From Hyphomicrobiales bacterium (GTDB lineage: Bacteria > Pseudomonadota > Alphaproteobacteria > Rhizobiales > Rhizobiaceae), in assembly GCA_900467185.1 (NCBI GenBank), contig UBPA01000004.1, positions 124,001 through 188,000 of the forward strand: DNA of 64,000 nucleotides, written 5' to 3'. Within the stretch, counting starts at the first letter, position 1, and each line of letters starts with the position of its first letter. Positions 39,201-47,876 of the stretch are shown here, piece after piece. The position numbers and the translations under genes are program-made. The notes beneath the pieces were generated by a model that made no database searches, was not told where the DNA came from, and worked only from the letters and a program-made list of their open reading frames with translations.

Positions 39201-39522
39201 GATCGCCGGCCAGCTGCACCTCGTCGATGGCGACGAAGGCCGCCTTCGTCTCGCGCGGCATCGCCTCGACGGTGCAGACGGAATAGCGGGCGAGATGCGG
39301 CGTGATCTTTTCTTCGCCGGTGATGAGCGCGACATTGTGCGCGCCCACGCGCTCGACGACCCGCGTGTAAACTTCGCGGGCGAGAAGGCGCAAGGGGAGG
39401 CCGATGACGCCGGATTCGTGCGCGACCATGCGTTCGATCGCATAATGCGTCTTGCCGGTGTTGGTCGGGCCGAGGACCGCGATCACGCCGCGGCCACTCA
39501 AGATCATCGGTTGGTCAGGCAC
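36220..39522 (-). CDS. SUV3-like RNA helicase with long disordered tail
   Basis: A 1100-residue superfamily 2 helicase related to mitochondrial SUV3. Walker A is GPTNTGKT (residues 18-25), the Walker B-like box is DEVQ (100-103), and motif VI is QIAGRAGRH. The helicase core and SUV3 C-terminal region run to about residue 815. Then come an Ala/Glu/Ser/Thr low-complexity stretch (about 820-940) and an Arg/Gly/Asp-rich stretch (about 947-1065), ending in PDSPFAKLAALKEQMKK. The RG-rich part is likely to bind RNA. The GTG at 39522 has AAGG eight bases upstream; an ATG lies five codons in. Confidence 0.88.
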   Translation of the reverse strand: MPDQPMILSGRGVIAVLGPTNTGKTHYAIERMVAHESGVIGLPLRLLAREVYTRVVERVGAHNVALITGEEKITPHLARYSVCTVEAMPRETKAAFVAIDEVQLAGDLERGHIFTDRLMHLRGRSETLLLGASTMRPILEHLLPGITIVERPRLSQLLYAGSKKITRLPQRSAIVAFSADEVYAIAELIRRQRGGAAVVLGALSPRTRNAQVALYQEGEVEYLVATDAIGMGLNLDVDHVAFAQDRKYDGYQFRNLNPGELAQIAGRAGRHLRDGTFGVTSRVEPFDDDLVHRIEQHQFDPVRVLQWRSKALDFTSVTTLKKTLETPPAVHGLTRALPAVDQQALEFLTTLPEVKALATNAQTVEKLWEACALPDYRRIAPAQHADLIASIYSDLVRRGTVNEDFMSEQVRRADHTDGEIDTLSARIAQIRTWTYVSNRPGWLADPTHWQEKTREIEDRLSDALHERLTKRFVDRRTSVLMKRLRENAMLEAEISVNGDVFVEGHHVGQLTGFRFVLATTTDGLDARAVQGAAQKALALEFEARAARLHAAGNADLALSSDGLVRWLGDPVARLAASDHIMRPRVLLLADEQLQGAARDHVSARIERYVNHHIATVLKPLDDLSRAEDLQGLAKGLAFQLVESLGVLFRRDVAEDVKSLDQEARASIRRHGIRFGAYHIFMPALLKPAPAELITLLWALKNDGLDKPGYGDLIPVLAAGRTSIVTDPSYERMFYKLAGFRFLGKRAVRIDILERLADLIRPLLQWKPGTTARPEGAYDGRRFTTTTAMLSILGATPDDMEEILKGLGYRADSVKPEEAAAFLGAQAPAAGSAAPKAETEATEPATSDATASDDAAPASDDAAAVDAVSGESAAGEVATEETAVEAAPASETEAVSVAPATDDAPAAEETPVSEEVAEPLPVEASADASDAVASEAPEADVKPVLLWRPGGRSDNQRQGERRPGQRDARNGDRRGGNRPGQDKAASAPTDGSAPAEGRPQGRRDERDGERKAGGGRPDGGRPDRNRGRDGKPGEGARPDHKGDRGERRDRNDRPGGKPSGSGHGKSQAPATFEARPPRKDKPIDPDSPFAKLAALKEQMKK

Positions 39523-39658
39523 GTTTCAGACCTTGCGCATTGTATGGGCGGCAAACGGCAAAGCGTCCGCAGCGCGACACACATGACCACGCGGCACGGG
39601 AAACACAAGGCCGCGCGGGCAAAAAGACCGTCCGTCGCGGCGCGATGGACGCGATTTC

Positions 39659-40384
39659 TCAGACGAAGAACTGCCCGCCATTCGCCGACAGCGTCGAACC
39701 GGTGATGAAGCCGGCATCGTCGGAGGCGAGGAACACCACGCAGCGCGCCACTTCCTCGGGCTCGCCGAGCCGACCGACGGGAATCTGCGGGATGATCCGC
39801 TCGTTCAGCACCTTTTCCGGCACCGCGCGCACCATCTCCGTGCCGATATAGCCGGGACAAATGGCGTTGACGGTGATGCCCTTGGCGGCACCTTCCTGCG
39901 CGAGCGCCTTGGTGAAGCCGATATCGCCGGCCTTGGAGGCGGAATAGTTGGCCTGGCCCATCTGGCCCTTCTGCCCGTTGATCGAGGAAATATTGACGAC
40001 GCGACCGAAATTGCGGTCCCGCATGCCCGACCACACGGGATGCGTCATGTTGAAGAGGCCGTTCAGGTTGACGTTCACGACCTCGTTCCACTGCGACGGC
40101 GTCATCTTGTGGAACATGGCATCGCGGGTGATGCCGGCATTGTTGACGAGAACCTCGACCGGCCCGAGCGCCTCCTCGATCGTGGCGGCGCCTGCCGCGC
40201 AGCTCGCATAGTCCGAGACGTCCCACTTGAAGACCGGAATGCCCGTGACGTCGGAGAAGGCCTGCGCCTTTTCCTCATTGCCGGCATAGTTCGCCGCCAC
40301 GCGATAACCGGCACCCTTGAGCGCAATCGAAATGGCCGCGCCGATGCCGCGCGTTCCACCCGTTACCAAGGCAACCCTGCTCAT
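39659..40384 (-). CDS. phbB: acetoacetyl-CoA reductase
   Basis: A 241-residue short-chain dehydrogenase that reduces acetoacetyl-CoA to (R)-3-hydroxybutyryl-CoA with NADPH for polyhydroxybutyrate synthesis. The nucleotide loop is TGGTRGIG (residues 8-15), and the catalytic residues are Ser134, Tyr147 and Lys151 in YSASKAG. The C-terminal TGSTLSANGGQ is the PhaB/PhbB signature. It lies 111 bp downstream of phbA, with a hairpin between them. Confidence 0.94.
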   Translation of the reverse strand: MSRVALVTGGTRGIGAAISIALKGAGYRVAANYAGNEEKAQAFSDVTGIPVFKWDVSDYASCAAGAATIEEALGPVEVLVNNAGITRDAMFHKMTPSQWNEVVNVNLNGLFNMTHPVWSGMRDRNFGRVVNISSINGQKGQMGQANYSASKAGDIGFTKALAQEGAAKGITVNAICPGYIGTEMVRAVPEKVLNERIIPQIPVGRLGEPEEVARCVVFLASDDAGFITGSTLSANGGQFFV

Positions 40385-40453
40385 GCACGTCCTCCCTCAA
40401 TTGTTCTTATCTTCAACGTATCTCGTATGATCCCGGCCGACAGCGATGAAAGG

Positions 40454-40478
40454 AAAAGGCCGGCTCGGTGCCGGCCTT
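40454..40478 (-). terminator. hairpin between phbA and phbB
   Basis: A 9-bp perfect stem AAGGCCGGC / GCCGGCCTT with loop ACCGA (minus strand) and a short T-rich tail sits between the two genes. It may reduce read-through into phbB or act as a 3'-end processing site. Confidence 0.65.
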
Positions 40479-40495
40479 GTCGCAAAGAGCCCTCC

Positions 40496-41677
40496 TCAAA
40501 GACCCTCGACGCAGAGCGCGATGCCCATGCCGCCGCCGATGCAGAGCGTGGCAAGACCGCGCTTGGCGCCGCGGCGCTTCATCTCGAACAGCAGCGTGTT
40601 GAGGATGCGCGCGCCCGAGGCGCCGATCGGATGGCCGATGGCGATCGCACCGCCGTTGACGTTGACGATCGAGGTGTCCCAGCCGAGATCCTTGTTGACC
40701 GCGCAAGCCTGCGCGGCAAAGGCCTCGTTGGCTTCCACGAGATCGAGATCGGATGCGGACCAGCCGGCCTTTTCCAGAGCCTTGCGCGACGCCGGGATCG
40801 GGCCCGTGCCCATGATCTGCGGATCGACGCCAGCCGTCGCCCAGGAGGCGATGCGGGCAAGCGGCGTGATCCCGCGGCGCGCGGCTTCCTGCTCGCTCAT
40901 CAGTAGCGTTGCCGCCGCCCCGTCATTAAGGCCGGAGGCATTGGCAGCGGTCACGGTGCCCTCCTTGTCGAAGGCCGGGCGCAGCTTCGCCATGCTCTCG
41001 ATCGTCGCGCCATGGCGGATATATTCGTCGCTGTCGACGGTCACGTCGCCCTTGCGCGTGGAGACAACGAAGGGAATGATTTCATCGACGAAGCGGCCGG
41101 CCTTCTGGGCGGCTTCCGCCTTGTTCTGCGAGCCGAGCGCGAACTGGTCCTGGTCGTCGCGCGACAGCTGCCACCTCTTGGCGATGTTTTCGGCGGTGAC
41201 ACCCATGTGGTAGCCATGGAACGCGTCCGTCAGCCCGTCCTTGATCATGGTATCGACCATCTTGAAGTCGCCCATCTTCACGCCCGAGCGCAGATGCGCG
41301 CAGTGCGGCGCCATGGACATGGACTCCATGCCGCCGGCCACGATGATGGACGCGTCGCCGGTGGCGATCTGCTGCATGCCGAGCGCGACCGCCCGCAGGC
41401 CGGAGCCGCAGAGCTGGTTCATGCCCCAGGCCGTCTTCTCCTGCGGCACGCCCGCCTTCATGGCCGCCTGGCGCGCCGGGTTCTGCCCCTCGCCTGCCGA
41501 AAGCACCTGCCCGAGGATCACCTCGTCCACCTCGGCCGCCTCAAGGCCGGCGCGCGCCAGAACGCCCTTGATCACGGCGGCACCCAGTTCGTGGGCCGGC
41601 GTATTGGCAAAGGAACCATTGAACGCGCCGACGGCCGTCCGGCCCGCGCTGGCGATGACGATGGATGGTGTGCTCAT
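40496..41677 (-). CDS. phbA: acetyl-CoA acetyltransferase (beta-ketothiolase)
   Basis: A 393-residue biosynthetic thiolase that condenses two acetyl-CoA to acetoacetyl-CoA. The catalytic residues are Cys90 (NQLCGSG), His349 (GHPIGASG) and Cys379 (CIGGGMG). The frame is open to 41737, but GGGAGGAG before the ATG at 41677 sets the start. With phbB it supplies the polyhydroxybutyrate pathway; the synthase phbC is not in the window. Confidence 0.96.
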   Translation of the reverse strand: MSTPSIVIASAGRTAVGAFNGSFANTPAHELGAAVIKGVLARAGLEAAEVDEVILGQVLSAGEGQNPARQAAMKAGVPQEKTAWGMNQLCGSGLRAVALGMQQIATGDASIIVAGGMESMSMAPHCAHLRSGVKMGDFKMVDTMIKDGLTDAFHGYHMGVTAENIAKRWQLSRDDQDQFALGSQNKAEAAQKAGRFVDEIIPFVVSTRKGDVTVDSDEYIRHGATIESMAKLRPAFDKEGTVTAANASGLNDGAAATLLMSEQEAARRGITPLARIASWATAGVDPQIMGTGPIPASRKALEKAGWSASDLDLVEANEAFAAQACAVNKDLGWDTSIVNVNGGAIAIGHPIGASGARILNTLLFEMKRRGAKRGLATLCIGGGMGIALCVEGL

Positions 41678-41810
41678 CACGGTCTCCTCCCTGAGAATGC
41701 AATCGGATCCGGCTGGCGAGACCCCTTCGTGAGCCAAGACTGAACGAGGTTCGCGCGCAAGTCAAAGTGTAAGTGGGGGAAAGCTGCACGTCGTTACGCG
41801 AGCGTGATCA

Positions 41811-41820
41811 CTGCAGCGCA
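41811..41820. promoter_or_regulatory. candidate PhaR operator
   Basis: CTGCAGCGCA contains TGC-N3-GCA, close to the CTGC-N3-GCAG type of site reported for PhaR in other alphaproteobacteria. A further TGC...GCA pair (ATGCTATAAAAACAGCA) lies nearer phaR at about 41866-41882. Both fall in the phbA/phaR divergent gap, where autorepression is expected. Confidence 0.4.
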
Positions 41821-41900
41821 CAAAGAGATTGTCTTATGGCGCGCTTTCCGCATATCCTCATGAAATGCTATAAAAACAGCAATTTGGGGAGGAGACCCTG

Positions 41901-42482
41901 ATGGCGAAGCAAGACGGGCAGATCGTTATCAAGAAATACGCCAACCGCCGGCTCTACAACACGGGAACGAGCACCTACGTCACGCTCGACGATCTCGCGG
42001 TCATGGTCAAGAAGGGGGAGGAGTTCAACGTCCAGGACGCCAAGAGCGGGGAGGACATCACCCATTCCGTCCTGACGCAGATCATCTTCGAGCAGGAAAG
42101 CAAGACGGGCAATACGCTCCTGCCGATCTCCTTCCTGCGCCAGCTCATCGCCTTCTATGGCGACCAGATGCAGGCGGTCGTGCCGAGCTATCTCGAACAT
42201 TCCATGCAGGCCTTCACCGACCAGCAGGTGCAGATGCGCGAGCAGATCGGCAAGGCCTTCGGCGATACGCCTCTGAGCAAGAACCTTCAGGTGCCGCTGC
42301 AACTGGTCGAGGAACAGGTCAAGCGCAACACCGAGATGTTCCACCAGGCCATGCAGATGTTTTCGCCCTTCATGGCCGCAGCCCCGCAGGTGCGCGAACC
42401 GCGCAAGGCCGAGGCCAAGGACATCGACGAACTGAAGGAGCAGCTGCGCGCGCTCCAGAGCAAGCTCGAGAACCTGACCTGA
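41901..42482 (+). CDS. phaR: polyhydroxyalkanoate synthesis repressor PhaR
   Basis: A 193-residue regulator, also called AniA in Sinorhizobium. The N-terminal PHB/PHA accumulation regulator DNA-binding domain covers IVIKKYANRRLYNTGTSTYVTLDDLAVMV, and the PHB-binding domain follows (DITHSVLTQIIFEQE, then LLPISFLRQLI). The C-terminus is a coiled coil (IDELKEQLRALQSKLENL). PhaR binds nascent granules and represses phasin and synthesis genes when polymer is absent. GGGGAGGAG lies before the ATG. Confidence 0.95.
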   Translation: MAKQDGQIVIKKYANRRLYNTGTSTYVTLDDLAVMVKKGEEFNVQDAKSGEDITHSVLTQIIFEQESKTGNTLLPISFLRQLIAFYGDQMQAVVPSYLEHSMQAFTDQQVQMREQIGKAFGDTPLSKNLQVPLQLVEEQVKRNTEMFHQAMQMFSPFMAAAPQVREPRKAEAKDIDELKEQLRALQSKLENLT

Positions 42483-42489
42483 GACCACG

Positions 42490-42507
42490 CGTCCGTCGAA
42501 ACGGACG
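42490..42507 (+). terminator. hairpin after phaR
   Basis: A perfect 7-bp stem CGTCCGT / ACGGACG with loop CGAA lies seven bases past the phaR stop, without a T tail. It may be a weak or Rho-assisted end. Confidence 0.4.
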
Positions 42508-42550
42508 GCGGTGACCTCGGCTTGCCGTCCCTCATGCCCGTGCCGGAGCG

Positions 42551-42958
42551 TCAGAGCCCGATCGACACGTCACGCCCGGCAGTGCGCATCGAGATGGTGA
42601 AGCCGGCGATGACGTCGATGAAGCTGATCGCCATCAGGATGAAGAAGACGTCGGTCGCCGCCCCCGCCATCAGCAGAAATTCGACCAGAAAGACGATGAA
42701 GAGCACCATCGACAGGATGTGATCGACCAGCGTCTTGGCGCTCGTTCGGGTGGCCTTGAGGATCTCCACGAACAGGAGAACGAGGCTGCCGACGATCAGG
42801 AGATCGCCGACGCTCATGCGCCACGTGGCACCGGACAGCATCGCAAGGCTCGTCACGGTCTCCTCGAACACGGCGACACCGCCCGCCCCCAGAGCCCCCG
42901 TCATGGCGAGGTTGTAAAGCGCGAACGGCAGGATCAGGAGCGGGATGGAAGCGAGCAT
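42551..42958 (-). CDS. conserved hypothetical inner membrane protein
   Basis: A 135-residue protein with about four transmembrane helices: ASIPLLILPFALYNLAM, then a segment around VGDLLIVGSLVLLFVEIL, then MVLFIVFLVEFLLMAG and FFILMAISFIDVIAGF. A short cytoplasmic KATRTSAKTLVDH loop lies in the middle. I do not recognise a named function. AGGAA nine bases before the ATG at 42958 supports the start; longer upstream frames lack conserved sequence. It is convergent with phaR. Confidence 0.65.
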   Translation of the reverse strand: MLASIPLLILPFALYNLAMTGALGAGGVAVFEETVTSLAMLSGATWRMSVGDLLIVGSLVLLFVEILKATRTSAKTLVDHILSMVLFIVFLVEFLLMAGAATDVFFILMAISFIDVIAGFTISMRTAGRDVSIGL

Positions 42959-43108
42959 GGCATGGTTCCTGGGGCTGGCGACTTCGTCGGCCCGCGTGCA
43001 AGGCCTTGCCGCCGGTATGAACCAGTGATGTGCGGCAATCAAGGCAGCGGCGGCACTGCGCGATATCGATACGACAGACCGGGAGGAAACCGGCATCATC
43101 GAAACGCG

Positions 43109-43137
43109 AAAAAGGCCGGCGTAACGGCCAGCCTTTT
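43109..43137 (-). terminator. rpmF terminator
   Basis: On the minus strand, stem AAGGCTGGC / GCCGGCCTT (one T-G pair) with a six-base loop is followed by five T residues, about 70 bases after the rpmF stop. Confidence 0.75.
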
Positions 43138-43207
43138 CCTGAATGTCGGTCGTCTCGACCACCCGTCACAGCCTCACCCAGAGGGCACCTGCGGGACGGG
43201 AAGACGA

Positions 43208-43390
43208 TCAGCTTGCCTTCGGCGTCAGAACCTGACGACCGCGGTACATGCCGGTCTTCATGTCGATGTGATGCGGGCGACGCAGTTCACCGGAGTTCTT
43301 GTCTTCGATGTAGGTCGGGGTCTTCAGCGCGTCTGCAGAACGGCGCATGCCGCGCTTCGACGGGCTCGTTTTTCTCTTAGGAACAGCCAT
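43208..43390 (-). CDS. rpmF: 50S ribosomal protein L32
   Basis: A 60-residue ribosomal protein beginning [20 protein letters not shown], the universal L32 opening. It continues with the alphaproteobacterial form ([17 protein letters not shown], then MYRGRQVL) that lacks the zinc-binding cysteine pairs. GGAG lies eight bases before the ATG at 43390. It stands alone with its own terminator. Confidence 0.95.
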   Translation of the reverse strand: MAVPKRKTSPSKRGMRRSADALKTPTYIEDKNSGELRRPHHIDMKTGMYRGRQVLTPKAS

Positions 43391-43562
43391 TTCAAACACT
43401 CCACGTATCGGGGGAAACCACCAGTCTGCGGACCGTTGAACGGGCCGGGATGAAGGCGTTTCAATCTCGGAATTGGCCGGGCTTATACATGCCGGATGCC
43501 ATCTTGGCCAGACCCCACAGGTTTTTTTTGCCCAGGCATTGCGAACTTTCGAAAAGGCACGC

Positions 43563-44210
43563 TCAGGCTTCGTCTTCCGGCACGATCCAGGTTTCCGCCA
43601 GCGCATCCGTCTGCCAGGCGAGAAAGGCCGGATGCGCCTTGACGGCAGCCATATAGGCGAGCGACACCGGATCTCGCGTCAGCGCATAGATCTCCAGCCG
43701 GTTGACGACCGGAGCGAACATCGCATCCGCAGCGGTGAACCCGCCGAAGAGGAACGGCCCGCCGGATTTGGCCAGCGCGTCCGCCCAGATGGTCTCGATC
43801 CGCGCGACATCCTGCGTCACCCCATCCGGCAGGGCGATCGCGCCGACCGGGCGGCGGATGTTCATCGGGCAGGCCCCGCGAAGCGCACGGAACCCCGCCA
43901 GCATTTCCATCGAGATGCTGCGGGCCGTGGCCCGATCGACGAGATCTTCCGGCCACAGGCCGGCCTCCGGGAAAAGCTCGGCGGCATATTCGATGATTGC
44001 AAGCGATTCCCACACGCGAACCGCGCCATGGTGCAGAACGGGCACCCGGCCCGTCGGAGAAATCTCCCGGAAGCGCGGATTGCCGTTTGGAAAATCGAAG
44101 GGAATGACGACATCGGCAAAGGGCACGCCGCAGCCCTTGAGAGCGAGCCACGGCCGCAGCGACCAGGAAGAATAGTTCTTGTTGCCGACATATAGGACGA
44201 GGTCGCTCAT
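43563..44210 (-). CDS. glutathione S-transferase family protein
   Basis: A 215-residue GST. The thioredoxin-like N-domain has [18 protein letters not shown], a serine-containing GSH-site loop, followed by [19 protein letters not shown] with the cis-proline and the ES pair that binds glutathione. The helical C-domain contains [17 protein letters not shown]. An in-frame TTG lies six bases upstream; the ATG at 44210 is preferred. The substrate is unknown. Confidence 0.9.
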   Translation of the reverse strand: MSDLVLYVGNKNYSSWSLRPWLALKGCGVPFADVVIPFDFPNGNPRFREISPTGRVPVLHHGAVRVWESLAIIEYAAELFPEAGLWPEDLVDRATARSISMEMLAGFRALRGACPMNIRRPVGAIALPDGVTQDVARIETIWADALAKSGGPFLFGGFTAADAMFAPVVNRLEIYALTRDPVSLAYMAAVKAHPAFLAWQTDALAETWIVPEDEA

Positions 44211-44281
44211 GCTCAATTCTCCGGTCTCTGCTTACGCTTAGAGCAGACCCTTGGGAGCCCATCCAATCAAAAGCCGTGATT

Positions 44282-45289
44282 TCAGGGATAAAGGCACTTG
44301 ATGTATTCGCCGGACGCCCCGGCGCGCCGCTCGATCATGGAGGCTAGCCGCCGCAAGCCGCGGCCCGGCTTGCCGGCATTGCGGTCGATGGGATTGGGCA
44401 GGGATACCGCCAGAAGCGCCGCCTGACGCCGCGTCAGCTTGGAGGCCGGCACGCCGAAATGATGCTGGGCCGCAGCCTCCGCGCCATAGATGCCCGGGCC
44501 CCATTCGGCGATGTTGAGATAGATCTCCATCAGCCGCCGCTTGGTCCAGACGAAATCGGCCGCGAGCGCCAGCGGCAGTTCCATCGCCTTGCGCACGAAG
44601 GACCGGCCGTTCCAGAGAAACAGGTTCTTCGCCGTCTGCATGGGGATGGTGCTGGCCCCGCGCGTCTGCTCGCCCTCCAGCGCGTCATCCACGACACCGC
44701 GCATCTGCACCCAATCGACGCCGGCATGCATGCAGAACTGCCCGTCTTCCGACATCATCACGGACTGCACGAGATTGGGCGAAATCTTCTCGAACGGCAC
44801 CCATTGCCGATCGTAGCCGCGCAGAAGGGCCAGGTCGCGCAGCATGAGCGAGGAGACCGGATGCACGAAATTCGGCGAGTAGAGGATGATCAGGGCATAG
44901 GGCAGCAGGAAGAGGACGACCGCGATGACGAGAAGCTGGCGCCACCGGCGCCTGATCCGCGCGAACATGCCTCGTTTGGCGCTTGACGGCAGTTCCTCAT
45001 CTCCACCTGTGTGCGGACCATGCATGTCCTGTCGTGCGGCATCCGATCGGCCGGCATCCGACCGGACGTCGTCGCGCAAGGGCACGTCTTCGGCGCGAAC
45101 CTCGTTCATCTGAGGCTCGGGGCTCGCAGCACCGACGTCCGCGGTCTCAAGCTCCCACGTTTCCTCGATCGGGCGCTTACGGAGGTCTTGCCCCCGCGAT
45201 TCTGGCTCACGTGGTTCGGGTACGATATCCCAACTCTGATCGTCCCGACTGATCAACCCGTCCGCCGCCCCATCCGCGCTTTCCGTCAT
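44282..45289 (-). CDS. mtgA: monofunctional peptidoglycan transglycosylase
   Basis: A GT51 glycosyltransferase that polymerises lipid II glycan chains at the inner membrane. The catalytic motif is [11 protein letters not shown] (Glu181, Phe185, His188), followed by [16 protein letters not shown] and [15 protein letters not shown]. One membrane helix lies at about 119-138. As drawn it is 335 residues, about 100 longer than usual, because of an acidic, Asp/Glu/Arg-rich N-terminal extension. Starting at an in-frame ATG at 44968 would give the usual 228 residues. No ribosome-binding site clearly decides between them. Confidence 0.85.
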   Translation of the reverse strand: MTESADGAADGLISRDDQSWDIVPEPREPESRGQDLRKRPIEETWELETADVGAASPEPQMNEVRAEDVPLRDDVRSDAGRSDAARQDMHGPHTGGDEELPSSAKRGMFARIRRRWRQLLVIAVVLFLLPYALIILYSPNFVHPVSSLMLRDLALLRGYDRQWVPFEKISPNLVQSVMMSEDGQFCMHAGVDWVQMRGVVDDALEGEQTRGASTIPMQTAKNLFLWNGRSFVRKAMELPLALAADFVWTKRRLMEIYLNIAEWGPGIYGAEAAAQHHFGVPASKLTRRQAALLAVSLPNPIDRNAGKPGRGLRRLASMIERRAGASGEYIKCLYP

Positions 45290-45399
45290 AGTCTAAGATC
45301 GGGCGGATTTGAACGTCCTTTTCACCGCTGTCCCCGGTCGAGAGGCGCTTCCGGGTGAAATTTATTGAACACGCCGCACGCGCATGCCAAAGAGCCGCC

Positions 45400-46314
45400 A
45401 TGAACGCCGCTGCCAAGACCTTCGATACCCAACTCCGGCGGAGTGCCGATCAGGTCACCGCCTGCCTCGAAGCGCTCCTGAGCGACACGGTCGCGCCCGA
45501 CGAGATCGCCCGCCCGCCCGCACTGCTCGCCGCCATGCGCCATGGCGTGCTGAACGGCGGCAAGCGGCTGCGCCCCTTTCTGGTGATGGAAAGCACGGCG
45601 CTGTTCGGCGGAGACGCGCACGCCGCCATCCGCGTCGCCGCCGCCCTCGAATGCGTGCATTGCTATTCCCTCGTCCATGACGATCTGCCGGCTATGGACG
45701 ACGACGACCTGCGCCGCGGCCAGCCGACAGTCCACATCGCCTATGGCGAGGCGAATGCCATCCTCGCCGGCGACAGCCTGCTGACGCTCGCCTTCGACAT
45801 TCTGGCCGGGCCCGAGACCGCACTCCCCGATGCCGTGAAGACGGCGCTCGTGCTCGCGCTCGCCCGCGCCTCGGGCCTCGGCGGCATGGCCGGCGGGCAG
45901 GCGCTCGATCTGGCAGCGGAAACGGCCGCCCCCGACGAACCGGGCATCGTCACCCTCCAGGCCATGAAGACCGGCGCGCTCATCCGGTTTGCCTGCGAAG
46001 CCGGCGCGGTCGTCTCCGGCACGGGCGCCGAGGACCGCGCGCGCCTGCGCCAGTTCGGCGAACGCATCGGCCGCGCCTTCCAGCTTGCAGACGACCTCCT
46101 CGACCTCAAGGCGGACGCTCGGACCATGGGCAAGGCGACCGGCAAGGACGAAGCCCGCGGCAAGGCGACGCTGGTTGCCCGCCGGGGCACCGACTGGGCC
46201 GAGGCCGAACTCGCGCGTCTGGTGGCAGAGGCCAGCGCCCTCCTTTCACCCTATGGCGACGCGGCGGGAACGCTGATCGACGCCGCCGCCTTCGTCGCCA
46301 ATCGCGATCACTAA
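45400..46314 (+). CDS. ispA: polyprenyl (farnesyl/geranylgeranyl) diphosphate synthase
   Basis: A 304-residue trans-prenyltransferase. The first Asp-rich motif is DDLPAMDDDDLRRG and the second is the DDLLD in FQLADDLLDLK. The two residues between the aspartates of the first motif (PAM insert) fit the farnesyl/short-chain IspA class. The frame opens at GTG 45355; the ATG at 45400 with AAAGAG upstream is preferred. It is divergent from mtgA. The exact chain length made cannot be read with certainty. Confidence 0.87.
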   Translation: MNAAAKTFDTQLRRSADQVTACLEALLSDTVAPDEIARPPALLAAMRHGVLNGGKRLRPFLVMESTALFGGDAHAAIRVAAALECVHCYSLVHDDLPAMDDDDLRRGQPTVHIAYGEANAILAGDSLLTLAFDILAGPETALPDAVKTALVLALARASGLGGMAGGQALDLAAETAAPDEPGIVTLQAMKTGALIRFACEAGAVVSGTGAEDRARLRQFGERIGRAFQLADDLLDLKADARTMGKATGKDEARGKATLVARRGTDWAEAELARLVAEASALLSPYGDAAGTLIDAAAFVANRDH

Positions 46315-46408
46315 AGTCTGTCAGGTTCATTCTGAACCAGCCGGACTCTCGATTTTCTTGTCGCTTATCTCTCGGGGATAACCGGATTCCACCTGTCCCT
46401 GACGAACG

Positions 46409-47854
46409 CTAAGCCGAACGATCCATCGCGGCTGCATCGGCCCCCACCGACCGGATCAGCGCGGATTTTTCCCTCGGCAGATAGGTGCCTGTCGGCGTGT
46501 CGCCCCCGGCAGGCTCGCCGTCCTCGACGATCGTCCGGCCGCGCAGCATGACGCGGATCGGCCAGCCCCGGATGTCGAGGCCTTCGTAAGGCGTATAGTC
46601 GGCGCCGTGCTGCAGCAGGTCGTTGGTGAGCGTCGTGCGCTTTTCCGGGTCCCAGAGCGCGAGATCGGCATCCGCGCCGATGGCGATCGTGCCCTTGCGC
46701 GGATAGAGGCCATAGAGCTTGGCGTGGTTGGTGGCCGTGACCGCGACGAAGGTGTTGAGGTCGATGCGGCCCTTCATGACGCCTTCGGAAAAGAGGATGG
46801 GAAGGCGCGTGGCGACGCCGGGAATGCCGTTCGGAATCCAGCGGAAATGGCGCTTGCCCTTCTCGTTCAGCTTGCCCTCGGGGTCATAGAAGCGGAAGGG
46901 GCAATGGTCGGAGGAGAACAGGTCGAACACGCCCTGTTCGAGGCCCTCCCAGCAGGCCTCCTGGCTCGCCTTGTCGCGCGGCGGCGGCGAGCAGACGTAT
47001 TTCGCGCCTTCGAGCGCATTCTGGTCGAGATCGTCCGCCGTCAGCATGAGATATTGCGGGCAGGTTTCGCCCGCGATCTTCTGACCGCGCTGGCGAGCAC
47101 GGCGGATCTCCTCCATCGCCTCGCGATTGGAGACATGGACGATCACGATCGGCACATCGACGATTTCGGCAAGCGACAGAGCGCGGTGCGTCGCCTCGCG
47201 CTCGGCCGCGACCGGCCGGGTGGTCGCGTGGAATTTCGGGGCGAACTTCCCCTCCTCCTCGTGACGGCCGATGAGGTAGCGGATGGCATCCTCGTTCTCG
47301 CAGTGCACCATGACGAGGGCACCGGTGCGCCGCGCCGTGTCGAGGGTGGCGAGGATCTCGTCGTCGCGCAGGCGCAGGCCCTCATAGGTCATGAAGACCT
47401 TCATCGAGGTATAGCCGTCCTCGACCAGCGCCGGCACCTCCTGCCCGAGCACCTCCGGCTTCGGATCGGTGATGACCATGTGGAACGACACGTCCACATG
47501 GCATTTGTCCTCAGCCTTCGCATGATAGATCTTCAGGGCCTCGCGCAGCGACTGGCCCTTCTCCTGCATGCAGAAGGCCATGACCGTCGTGTTGCCGCCG
47601 ATGGCGGCAGAGCGCGTGCCGCTGTCGAAATCGTCGGCCATGACGATGCCGTCGCCGGAGGGCTGGTCGAGATGCACATGGCTGTCGATGCCGCCGGGAA
47701 GGACGAAGAGACCGGTCGCATCGATGATCTCGTCGGCGTCCGTCAGCTCGGCCGCAAGGGCCGCGATGCGGCCGTCGCGGATGCCGATATCGCTCTTGAA
47801 CGTATCGGAGGCCGTCACCACCGTTCCATGGCGGATCACCGTGTCGAAACGCAT
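46409..47854 (-). CDS. dihydropyrimidinase / D-hydantoinase-like amidohydrolase
   Basis: A 481-residue metal-dependent cyclic amidohydrolase. The binuclear zinc site is complete: HVHLD in the N-terminal barrel, the lysine of TSMKVFMTYEG (carbamylated in the family), His of VHCEN, His of VHVSN, and Asp of FSSDHCPF. The family opens hydantoin or dihydropyrimidine rings to N-carbamoyl acids. AGGAGAG lies before the ATG at 47854. It is the last gene of a five-gene operon with a PLP enzyme and an amino acid ABC transporter, not beside the pyd/pht genes usual for pyrimidine breakdown, so its substrate may differ. Confidence 0.87.
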   Translation of the reverse strand: MRFDTVIRHGTVVTASDTFKSDIGIRDGRIAALAAELTDADEIIDATGLFVLPGGIDSHVHLDQPSGDGIVMADDFDSGTRSAAIGGNTTVMAFCMQEKGQSLREALKIYHAKAEDKCHVDVSFHMVITDPKPEVLGQEVPALVEDGYTSMKVFMTYEGLRLRDDEILATLDTARRTGALVMVHCENEDAIRYLIGRHEEEGKFAPKFHATTRPVAAEREATHRALSLAEIVDVPIVIVHVSNREAMEEIRRARQRGQKIAGETCPQYLMLTADDLDQNALEGAKYVCSPPPRDKASQEACWEGLEQGVFDLFSSDHCPFRFYDPEGKLNEKGKRHFRWIPNGIPGVATRLPILFSEGVMKGRIDLNTFVAVTATNHAKLYGLYPRKGTIAIGADADLALWDPEKRTTLTNDLLQHGADYTPYEGLDIRGWPIRVMLRGRTIVEDGEPAGGDTPTGTYLPREKSALIRSVGADAAAMDRSA

Positions 47855-47876
47855 CGCTCTCTCCTTTTCCGTATGT

